Notes under the pieces: generated by a model
Told to the model about the DNA's origin: nothing
Databases searched by the model: none
The model's input: the letters and a program-made list of their open reading frames with translations, nothing else
Translations under genes and position numbers: made by a program
Origin: Stutzerimonas stutzeri
GTDB lineage: Bacteria > Pseudomonadota > Gammaproteobacteria > Pseudomonadales > Pseudomonadaceae
NCBI RefSeq assembly: GCF_019090095.1
Contig: NZ_JAGQFP010000001.1
Location: forward strand, 620,001-684,000
Length of the DNA stretch: 64,000 nucleotides
Reading direction: 5' to 3'
Shown: piece after piece, positions 1 to 6,585 of the stretch
Layout: every line of letters begins with the position of its first letter
Numbering within the stretch: the stretch's first letter is position 1

Positions 1-103
1 CGACATCGTGACGGGCCTGGCGCAGCAGCACCGCCGTGCAGACACAGGCCACCAGGGTGAAAAACAACGAGACCCACAGACTGATCCGCCAAAGTGCCGA
101 CAT
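1..103 (-). CDS. N-terminus of a membrane sensor protein, probably histidine kinase (partial)
   Basis: An ATG at 103 opens a frame that runs off the left edge of the window, giving 34 visible residues. They are a short polar start (MSALWR) followed by one hydrophobic helix and then an Arg/Gln-rich stretch, as at the start of an inner-membrane sensor. The gene begins 38 bp after the stop of the cupredoxin gene on the same strand, so the two are probably co-transcribed. In related PQQ/ethanol-oxidation clusters a membrane sensor kinase lies at this place, which is the only basis for calling it a kinase; no catalytic domain is visible. Confidence 0.5.
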   Translation of the reverse strand, partial: MSALWRISLWVSLFFTLVACVCTAVLLRQARHDV

Positions 104-141
104 GCGCACCACCCGCAGTGATTGGACCGCTGGCCGGTGCG

Positions 142-579
142 TCACTTGACCAGGAAGTGCCCTTCCATACCTTTGTTCTGCAGCCCCTGGCAGTAATAGG
201 CAAAACGGCCGGGTTTGACCGGCACGAAGAACAGCTCGGCCTCGCCGGCGTCTTCGAACTCCAGCTCCACTAGGGTCATGGCCTTGATCTCGACACCGCC
301 GGCCTCGACCTTGCGCAAGAAGATCGAACGGGCGAACTCCGGCGCCTGGAAGGCACAGGCCTTCTGTCCATCGGCGATCACCTTCAAGCGATAGGCCACG
401 CCGGTTTCCAGCGCGTACTCCTTTTGCGAGACGGCGTAGTCGCTCTCTTCGGAGCCGAAGCGTAGATCGGGCAATGCCTGGGGCCGCAGCGTGAGGTCGC
501 CGGCTGCGTGGACCTGATCGAAACCGATCAGGCTACCGATCAACAGGAGATTGAGGATAAGGGCTCGGCAAGGCGTCAT
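142..579 (-). CDS. Exported cupredoxin-like protein with degenerate copper site
   Basis: The 145-residue protein starts with a signal peptide (cleavage probably after VHAA, near residue 26) and has the beta-rich pattern of a small cupredoxin, so it should act in the periplasm. The C-terminal ligand loop is recognisable (YYCQGLQNKGM, Cys130 and Met138), but the His expected between Cys and Met is absent. The upstream His position appears as Cys75 (KACAF). Only His141 remains in the mature C-terminal half. It is the first gene of a leftward pair with the partial sensor and is divergent from the ABC substrate-binding gene. A role in metal or electron handling for PQQ-dependent dehydrogenases is inferred from context only. 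Confidence 0.65.
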   Translation of the reverse strand: MTPCRALILNLLLIGSLIGFDQVHAAGDLTLRPQALPDLRFGSEESDYAVSQKEYALETGVAYRLKVIADGQKACAFQAPEFARSIFLRKVEAGGVEIKAMTLVELEFEDAGEAELFFVPVKPGRFAYYCQGLQNKGMEGHFLVK

Positions 580-640
580 GGATAGCAGCTCTTCTTGTTG
601 TTGGTGGGCATCATCCTAGGGCGCCTCGCCAACAGGCTGG

Positions 641-655
641 CTACTACCTTGGTAC
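641..655 (+). promoter_or_regulatory. Candidate AgmR-type operator (CTACTACCTTGGTAC)
   Basis: This motif lies in the 154-bp divergent gap between the cupredoxin and ABC substrate-binding genes, about 80 bp before the latter. It contains the dyad TACC-TT-GGTA. A near copy (TTACTACCTTCGTAC) lies at 5429-5443, and a looser one (CTACTACTTTCGCCG) at 11804-11818 upstream of the porin gene. All three precede genes of the PQQ cluster, so a site for the cluster's LuxR-type regulator is plausible. Confidence 0.35.
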
Positions 656-733
656 ACAACGACTGGTACTTTCTGCATATTCCCCCGCCCTGCCGGGGTT
701 CCTATGCTGGTCGCAACGCCATAGGAGTCGCCC

Positions 734-1930
734 ATGCCCCATCCTTTGCTACGCACCGGTCGCCTGCTGGCACTGTGTTGCTGCGCCGCGCTGGCGAACA
801 CCGCAGCGATTGCCGGCCAGGCCCTGGACGTGCGCATCGGCTATCTCGGCTACCGCCCCGATCCCGGTCCACTGCTCTCCAATGTGATTCCCGAACCCGA
901 CGATGCCGGGCTACGCGGCGCGGAACTGGCGATCATCGACAGCAACACCACGGGGCGCTTCCTCGGTCACAACTACCAGCTGAACACACGCAATAGCGAT
1001 TCCCCCGACCAGCTGCTCGCCGAGGCACGCAAACTGCGTGACGAAGGGCTGCGGCTGTTCATCGTCAACGCACCGGACGCCAGCCTGCGACAGCTCGCCG
1101 AGGCGCTTCCGGACAGCCTGTTGATCAATGCCGGCAGCGCCAGTGACGAACTGCGCACCACGACCTGCCTGGCCAACGTGCTGCACACCTTGCCGAGCCG
1201 CAGCATGCTGGCCGACGCCCTGGGCCAGTTTCTTGCCGTGCGGCGCTGGAAGCGCTGGCTGCTGATCACCGGGCCGACGCCCGAGGACCAGGCGTTTGCT
1301 GCCGCCATGCGCCGCGCGGCCAAGCGCTTCGGCCACACGATCGTCCTCGAGAAACCCTGGACCTTCGACAATGATCAGCGCCGCACTGCCCAGGCCGAAA
1401 TGCCGCTATTCACCCAGGCCGAGGATTACGACGTGGTCGTGGTGGCCGACGAGCGAGGCGACTTTGGCGAGTACGTGCCCTATCAGACCTGGCTACCGCG
1501 CCCGGTGGTGGGCACGCAGGGGTTGATCGCGACCGGCTGGCACAAGACGGTCGAAACCTATGGTGCCGCTCAGCTGCAGAAACGCTTCGAGGCACGTGCC
1601 AATCGCTGGATGAACGACCGCGACTTCGCCGCCTGGATCGGCGTACGCAGCATTGCCACCGCCGTCACCCGCCTGGGCAGCGCCGACCCGGCAGGCATAC
1701 GGCAGATGTCCTTGAGCGAAACGCTACCGGTGGACGGGTTCAAGGGCCGCAAGCTCACCTTCCGCGCCTGGAATGGCCAGCTACGCCAACCCATTCCGTT
1801 GGTCCACCCACGCGGCCTGGTGTCCAACTCCCCTCAGGAAGGGTTTTTGCATCCCACCAGCGAGCTCGACACGCTGGGCTTCGACCGGCCCGAAAGCCAA
1901 TGCCGGTTGAGCGACAAGGAGTTTCCATGA
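734..1930 (+). CDS. PQQ-cluster ABC transporter substrate-binding protein (TIGR03863-like)
   Basis: The 398-residue protein has an N-terminal signal peptide (hydrophobic stretch rich in Leu, Ala and Cys, ending near residue 28). The rest is a periplasmic type-I binding fold like that of branched-chain amino-acid receptors, with motifs such as RIGYLGY and VVVVADERGDFGEY. The start at 734 is set by an AGGAG 6 bp upstream. This family is found next to PQQ-dependent alcohol dehydrogenase genes together with the beta-propeller, ATPase and permease genes that follow here. The ligand is not known; a quinone or alcohol-related compound is only a guess. The stop overlaps the start of the next gene (ATGA), so translation is probably coupled. 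Confidence 0.8.
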   Translation: MPHPLLRTGRLLALCCCAALANTAAIAGQALDVRIGYLGYRPDPGPLLSNVIPEPDDAGLRGAELAIIDSNTTGRFLGHNYQLNTRNSDSPDQLLAEARKLRDEGLRLFIVNAPDASLRQLAEALPDSLLINAGSASDELRTTTCLANVLHTLPSRSMLADALGQFLAVRRWKRWLLITGPTPEDQAFAAAMRRAAKRFGHTIVLEKPWTFDNDQRRTAQAEMPLFTQAEDYDVVVVADERGDFGEYVPYQTWLPRPVVGTQGLIATGWHKTVETYGAAQLQKRFEARANRWMNDRDFAAWIGVRSIATAVTRLGSADPAGIRQMSLSETLPVDGFKGRKLTFRAWNGQLRQPIPLVHPRGLVSNSPQEGFLHPTSELDTLGFDRPESQCRLSDKEFP

Positions 1931-2406
1931 CGGCGCATTCGCTTCGTCTGGCGCTGCTCCTGGTCACGCCCACGGCCTTCGGTGAGACCAGCGACCTGAG
2001 CTACGAGTCCTACGTCGATAGCGACAAGCGAATCAAATGCCTCTACGGCTACGCGGCGCAGAAAACCGGCGATCATGCCTCGGCGCTGAAGATCTTCGAG
2101 GACTGTGTCGAGCGCTGGAACGACGTCTATTCGATGATCTGGCTGGCGCAGATGTATGAATCCGGCATTGGCGTGCCGCTGAGTCTGGAAAAGGCAGCCG
2201 CCCTCATCAAGCGCGGGGCCGAGCAGCCGGATACCGCCGCCTATGTCAGCCTCGCCCGTTATCACTGGGGTGTCGCGCTGGCCGAAGGGCGCGGTGTGGC
2301 CGTGGACCGGGACGCCGCGCGGCGCTGGCTGCAAAGCGCCTCGAGCGGTGGCCAGACCGAAGCCGACGAATACCTGCTGCGGCTGGACGCCGCCGCGCCC
2401 CGCTAA
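1927..2406 (+). CDS. Exported Sel1/TPR-repeat protein
   Basis: The chosen start at 1927 overlaps the previous stop as ATGA and has AAGGAG 5 bp upstream, giving 159 residues. Residues 1-19 look like a signal peptide (ending PTAFG). The rest consists of Sel1-like alpha-helical repeats, with signatures such as WLAQMYESGIGVPLSLEKAA and WGVALAEGRGVAVDRDAARRWL. Sel1 repeats usually mediate protein-protein contacts. Its place between the substrate-binding protein and the beta-propeller suggests that it helps assemble a periplasmic complex in the PQQ-dependent oxidation system. No catalytic residues are evident. Confidence 0.75.
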   Translation: MTAHSLRLALLLVTPTAFGETSDLSYESYVDSDKRIKCLYGYAAQKTGDHASALKIFEDCVERWNDVYSMIWLAQMYESGIGVPLSLEKAAALIKRGAEQPDTAAYVSLARYHWGVALAEGRGVAVDRDAARRWLQSASSGGQTEADEYLLRLDAAAPR

Positions 2407-2437
2407 GCGCACAGACAACAAGAAAGAGAACCCTCAG

Positions 2438-3409
2438 ATGAATCGAACGCTCCTTGCCTCTGCCATTGCCTGCGGGCTCGCCTGGACCGGCGCATCCGCG
2501 CAGGCCGCCACCGCCTACGTATCCAACGAGAAAGACGACACCATCAGCGTGATCGACCTGGACACTCTGGAGACCGTCGAGACGCTGGAGGTCGGTCAGC
2601 GTCCGCGTGGGCTGACGCTTTCCCACGACAACAAGCTGCTCTACATCTGTGCCAGCGACTCGGACACCGTTCAGGTGATGGACCTGGCGACGCGCCGGAT
2701 CATCAAGCAGCTGCCCTCCGGCGCGGATCCGGAACAGTTCGCGCTGCACCCCAACAACAAGTGGCTGTACATCTCCAACGAAGACGATGCATTGGTCACC
2801 GTAGTCGACGTCGACAGCGAGCAGGTGCTGGCCCAGATCGAAGTCGGGGTGGAGCCCGAAGGCATGGCGGTGTCGCCTGATGGCAAGTGGGCGATCAACA
2901 CCAGCGAAACCACCAACATGCTGCACTGGATCGATACGGCCACCAACACGCTGGTGGACAACACCCTGGTCGATCAACGCCCGCGCCATGTCGAATTCAG
3001 TCATGACAGCAAGACGATCTGGGCATCGTCGGAGATCGGCGGGACGGTCACCGTGATCGACGTCGACCAGCGCAAGGTGCTCAAGACCCTCGATTTCGAA
3101 ATCAAGGGCGTTCACCGCGACAAGATCCAGCCGGTGGGCATTCGCCTGAGCTCGGACGGCAAGTACGCCTTCGTTGCCCTCGGCCCGGCCAACCGCGTGG
3201 CGGTGGTCGATGCCAAGACGTACGAGGTTCTGGATTATCTGCTGGTGGGGCATCGCGTCTGGCATATGGCGTTCAACCCCGACGAGAGCCGGCTGCTGAC
3301 CACCAATGGCGTCAGCGGAGACGTGTCGGTCATCGATGTGCCGTCGCTCAAGGTCACCAAGTCGATCAAGGTCGGGCGTTATCCCTGGGGCGTGGTGGTC
3401 GCACCATGA
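2438..3409 (+). CDS. Periplasmic YVTN beta-propeller protein of PQQ catabolism (TIGR03866-like)
   Basis: The 323-residue product carries a signal peptide (ending AQA, near residue 22) and about seven blade repeats of the YVTN type, for example YVSNEKDDTISVIDLDT and LSSDGKYAFVAL. The family is known as a PQQ-dependent catabolism-associated beta-propeller; its biochemical role is unproven, and a scaffold or quinone-binding role is possible. The gene is preceded by an A-rich leader (AACAAGAA at 2417-2424). Its stop overlaps the ATPase start by 4 bp (ATGA), placing it in one operon with the ABC genes. Confidence 0.85.
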   Translation: MNRTLLASAIACGLAWTGASAQAATAYVSNEKDDTISVIDLDTLETVETLEVGQRPRGLTLSHDNKLLYICASDSDTVQVMDLATRRIIKQLPSGADPEQFALHPNNKWLYISNEDDALVTVVDVDSEQVLAQIEVGVEPEGMAVSPDGKWAINTSETTNMLHWIDTATNTLVDNTLVDQRPRHVEFSHDSKTIWASSEIGGTVTVIDVDQRKVLKTLDFEIKGVHRDKIQPVGIRLSSDGKYAFVALGPANRVAVVDAKTYEVLDYLLVGHRVWHMAFNPDESRLLTTNGVSGDVSVIDVPSLKVTKSIKVGRYPWGVVVAP

Positions 3410-4131
3410 CCGCGCTGGAGGTGGCCGGCGTCAGTTTCGCCTATGGGAAACGACAGGCCCTGCAGGACGTCAGTTTCAGCGCCGCCAGCGGCCGCTTCAC
3501 CGCACTGCTCGGGCCCAACGGAGCCGGCAAATCGACGCTGATCGCCCTGCTCACCCGGCTGTACGACCTGCAGCGCGGCGAGATCAGGGTGGACGGCCAT
3601 AGCCTGCGCGAGCAGCCGCGCGAAGCACTGCGGCGGCTGGGTGTGGTGTTTCAGCAAAGCACGCTGGACCTGGACCTGAGCGTCGAGCAGAGCCTGCGCT
3701 ACCACGCCGCCCTGCATGGCATGCCGCGTACGTTGGCCCACGAGCGCATCGAGCTGGAACTGGACCGCCAGCAGCTCGGCGAACGGCGCAAGAGCAAGGT
3801 GCGCGAACTCAATGGCGGGCATCGCCGCCGTGTCGAGATCGCCCGCGCCTTGCTGCATCGGCCGCGTCTTCTGCTGCTGGACGAAGCCAGCGCCGGTCTC
3901 GACCCGGCGAGCCGTCAGGCCCTGAACGATCACGTCCGAGCGCTGTGCGATGAAGGCATGAGCGTGCTCTGGACGACCCATCTGCTCGACGAGGTCAGCA
4001 CTGACGACGACCTGATCATCCTCAACCGCGGCCAGCTCGTAGCACAGGGCAGCGCCGCCGGGCTGTCGGCAGCTGACGGCGGCCTGCAGCAGGCCTTCGC
4101 GCGGCTCACCAGGCAGCCGGAGGCAACATGA
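3406..4131 (+). CDS. ABC transporter ATP-binding protein, PQQ cluster
   Basis: The 241-residue cytoplasmic ATPase shows Walker A (GPNGAGKST), a Q-loop region (VVFQQST), a variant ABC signature (LNGGHRRRVE in place of LSGGQ), Walker B (LLLLDEASAGLD) and the H-loop (TTHLLDE). It belongs to the ABC-2 / drug-export-like group (TIGR03864 type) that energises the permease at 4630. In most operons of this kind ATPase and permease are nearly contiguous. Here a 168-bp tandem repeat array of about 460 bp separates them, beginning on the ATPase stop codon itself. Confidence 0.88.
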   Translation: MTALEVAGVSFAYGKRQALQDVSFSAASGRFTALLGPNGAGKSTLIALLTRLYDLQRGEIRVDGHSLREQPREALRRLGVVFQQSTLDLDLSVEQSLRYHAALHGMPRTLAHERIELELDRQQLGERRKSKVRELNGGHRRRVEIARALLHRPRLLLLDEASAGLDPASRQALNDHVRALCDEGMSVLWTTHLLDEVSTDDDLIILNRGQLVAQGSAAGLSAADGGLQQAFARLTRQPEAT

Positions 4132-4588
4132 GCGCTTGCACCCAGAACCGCACTCATCCCGTCGTGGGAGCGGTCTTGACCGCGAAGCGCATGCACAAAC
4201 ACGTTCGCGGTCGAGACCGCTCCCACAGCACACGAGACTATTATCTGGAGCCCTATCCAATGACATGCAGGGCTCGCCAGCCAGCCAATGGCGACGTGAG
4301 CGCTTGCGCTCAGAACCGCACCTATCCCCTCGTGGGAGCGGTCTTGACCGTGAAGCGCATGCACAAACACGTTCGCGGTCGAGACCGCTCCCACGGCACC
4401 CGCGACTTTTATCTGAAGCCCTATCCAATGACATGCAGGGTTCGCCAGCCAGCCAGTGGCGACGTGAGCGCTTGCACCCAGAACCGCACTCTTCCCCTCG
4501 TGGGAGCGGTCTTGACCGCGAAGCGCATGCACAGGCACCTTCGCGGTCGAGACCGCTCCCACGGCACCGGCAACGGTTTTCTGGAGCC
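4130..4588. repeat. Three tandem 168-bp units, each with a REP-like hairpin, inside an operon
   Basis: The block GAGCGCTTGC starts at 4130, 4298 and 4466, an exact 168-bp period; the third unit ends near 4588. Each unit contains a long palindrome with 23-bp arms (GTGGGAGCGGTCTTGACCGC...), first copy 4164-4186 with 4204-4226, and then 168 and 336 bp further on. The arms match with about one mismatch and the loop is 17 nt. The period is a multiple of three, so an ATG overlapping the ATPase stop (4128) opens a 157-codon repetitive frame to 4601, probably not a real protein. The array lies between ATPase and permease and should form strong hairpins in the operon mRNA. Confidence 0.92.
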
Positions 4589-4629
4589 ATCATGCCCCTG
4601 AACATCCGCCCCCTCGATCAGGAGCTTTC

Positions 4630-5421
4630 ATGACCGCTTATTGCGAATGCCTGCGGGCCATCATCGGCCGCGAGTGGTTGCGCTTCGTTCAGCAGCGCTC
4701 GCGCTTCTTCAGTGCCCTGGTGCGTCCGCTGCTGTGGTTGGTGGTCTTCGCCGCTGGCTTTCGTGCGGCGCTGGGGATCGCCATCATCGACCCCTACGAA
4801 ACCTACATCACCTACGAGACCTACATCGTCCCGGGCCTGGCCTGCATGATCCTGCTGTTCAACGGCATGCAGGGTTCGCTGTCGATGGTCTACGACCGCG
4901 AAATGGGCAGCATGCGGGTACTGCTGACCAGCCCGCTGCCGCGCAGCTTCCTGCTGGCGAGCAAACTGCTGGCGACCTCGCTGATCTCGCTGCTGCAGGT
5001 CTATGCCTTCCTGTTGATCGCCTGGTTCTATGGCGTGCAGCCGCCCGTGGCGGGATTACTGACGGCCCTGCCGGCACTGCTGCTGGTCGCGCTGCTGCTC
5101 AGTGCCCTGGGTCTGCTGCTGTCGAACGGCATCCGCCAGCTGGAAAACTTCGCCGGGGTGATGAATTTCGTCATCTTCCCGATGTTCTTCCTGTCCTCGG
5201 CTCTCTACCCGCTGTGGAAGATGCGCGAAGCCAACGAATGGTTGTTCTGGATCTGCTCGGTCAACCCGTTCACCCATGCGGTGGAACTGGTTCGCTATGC
5301 CTTGTATGAACGCCTCGACCCGCTGTCGCTGGGTGTCTGCCTGGGCCTGACGCTGCTGTTCAGCTTGCTGGCGGTGCTCAGTTTCAACCCGCAGCACGCC
5401 GCGCTACGACGGGTTGCGTGA
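4630..5421 (+). CDS. ABC-2 type permease, PQQ cluster
   Basis: The 263-residue integral membrane protein has about six hydrophobic helices and the ABC-2 permease pattern: an amphipathic N-terminus, YDREMGSMRVLLTSPLPRSF in the coupling region, and a C-terminal NPFTHAVELVRYALYE. The start at 4630 has AGGAG 8 bp upstream. It pairs with the ATPase at 3406 across the hairpin repeat array and would form an exporter or importer of unknown cargo linked to PQQ-dependent alcohol oxidation. A local duplication YETYITYETYI near residues 56-66 faces the first periplasmic loop. Confidence 0.87.
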   Translation: MTAYCECLRAIIGREWLRFVQQRSRFFSALVRPLLWLVVFAAGFRAALGIAIIDPYETYITYETYIVPGLACMILLFNGMQGSLSMVYDREMGSMRVLLTSPLPRSFLLASKLLATSLISLLQVYAFLLIAWFYGVQPPVAGLLTALPALLLVALLLSALGLLLSNGIRQLENFAGVMNFVIFPMFFLSSALYPLWKMREANEWLFWICSVNPFTHAVELVRYALYERLDPLSLGVCLGLTLLFSLLAVLSFNPQHAALRRVA

Positions 5422-5428
5422 ATAGGCT

Positions 5429-5443
5429 TTACTACCTTCGTAC
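5429..5443 (+). promoter_or_regulatory. Candidate operator, second copy (TTACTACCTTCGTAC)
   Basis: This copy of the motif at 641-655 matches at 13 of 15 positions and lies just after the permease stop, about 250 bp before the response regulator. It contains TAC-CTTC-GTA, a dyad of the kind bound by NarL/FixJ-type regulators. Recurrence in front of two transcription units of the same pathway is the evidence; binding is not shown. Confidence 0.35.
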
Positions 5444-5691
5444 TGGTTTGGATGTCGATCGTAGGATTTCCAATGCAGCGGGTTTTGCCCTGTAATGTGT
5501 CCGACCGAAGTACTGGGAGAACGGATATGCGGGCGCCCGCCGCGATGCCAGCAGATGACGCCGGATAGCCGAGGGGGAGCCGGCTGGCGCCAGGCAGGAA
5601 TGATGAGCACGCGTGCGCAAGCGACGCCGCGTGGCATGAACGCGTTACCGAACACACCTACGCATAATCACAACAAATGAGGTGACCGGCC

Positions 5692-6357
5692 TTGTACAAG
5701 ATACTGATTGCTGATGACCATCCGCTGTTTCGCGAAGCCATTCAGAACGTCATTCGAGACGGTTTTCCCGGCAGCGAGATCATCGAGACCGCCGACCTCG
5801 ATAGCGCGCTGGCCATTACCCTGGAGAACGACGATCTCGACCTGGTGTTGCTCGACCTCAACATGCCCGGGATGCATGGCCTCAACGGCCTGATCAACCT
5901 GCGTAACGAGGCACCGACCATTCCGGTGGTCATCGTTTCGGCCGAGCAGGACAAGCAGATCGTGCTGCAGGCCATCACCTACGGCGCTTGCGGGTTCATC
6001 ACCAAATCGTCGCCGCGCGCGCAGATGACCGAGGCCATCGAGCAGATCCTCAACGGTAACGTCTACCTGCCCTCGGACATCATCCGCAGCCAGAAAGCCG
6101 GCACCCGCCGCGCCCAGCAAAACGAACAGAGCATCCCGCCCGAACTGCTCCAGGCCCTGACACGCAAACAACTGCTGGTACTCGAGCGCATGACCAAGGG
6201 CGAATCGAACAAGCAGATCGCCTACAACCTCGACATCGCCGAAACCACCGTCAAGGCGCACGTCTCCGCCATCCTGCGCAAGCTCAACGTGCACAACCGC
6301 GTGCAGGCGATCCTCTCGGCCGGCGATATCGACTTCACCTCCTACTTGCGTCGTTGA
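5692..6357 (+). CDS. agmR: NarL/FixJ-type response regulator AgmR/ErbR
   Basis: The gene starts with TTG at 5692, preceded by AGGTGA 6 bp upstream; the 221-residue product begins [16 protein letters not shown]. The receiver domain (residues 1-120) has the acidic pair DD near residues 8-9, the phosphoacceptor in LLDLNMPGM and the conserved Lys in FITKSSP. The LuxR-type HTH at the C-terminus is clear ([22 protein letters not shown], then [13 protein letters not shown]). AgmR/ErbR activates PQQ-dependent ethanol oxidation genes in Pseudomonas, which fits the neighbours. The hybrid kinase downstream on the other strand is a possible partner. Confidence 0.85.
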   Translation: MYKILIADDHPLFREAIQNVIRDGFPGSEIIETADLDSALAITLENDDLDLVLLDLNMPGMHGLNGLINLRNEAPTIPVVIVSAEQDKQIVLQAITYGACGFITKSSPRAQMTEAIEQILNGNVYLPSDIIRSQKAGTRRAQQNEQSIPPELLQALTRKQLLVLERMTKGESNKQIAYNLDIAETTVKAHVSAILRKLNVHNRVQAILSAGDIDFTSYLRR

Positions 6358-6585
6358 GGCATACAACCGGTCGATTGCCAGGCCGGCCCCAGCACGCACG
6401 TGCTCAAAGGCTCTAGGGCCACGTAAATAAGATTCGACGACGCGCGACCGCTACAAGCGTGCAGCGCTTCGAGCCACCCGCTTGGCTGACGTCACCCGTC
6501 GCTGAGCGTCAGCCGCCAGCCCGTAGCACAGCCCCGCAGCCCCCTCACCTTCCGCCTAACCCCGCGAGATCGAACCCCGCACCGT

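Noticed and set aside
4128..4633. Long repetitive reading frames between the ABC ATPase and permease
   Set aside because: They are open only because the 168-bp repeat is a multiple of three and codes through hairpin arms; no family-like composition.
4795..4827. YETYITYETYI duplication in the permease as a possible frameshift or assembly error
   Set aside because: The reading frame is intact, codons differ between copies, and the site is a loop where short duplications are tolerated.
5691..5700. CTTGTACAAG palindrome at the agmR start codon, identical to the light-box core
   Set aside because: It is the TTG start plus Tyr-Lys codons of a conserved N-terminus ([10 protein letters not shown]) and lies far from the light genes; probably coincidence.
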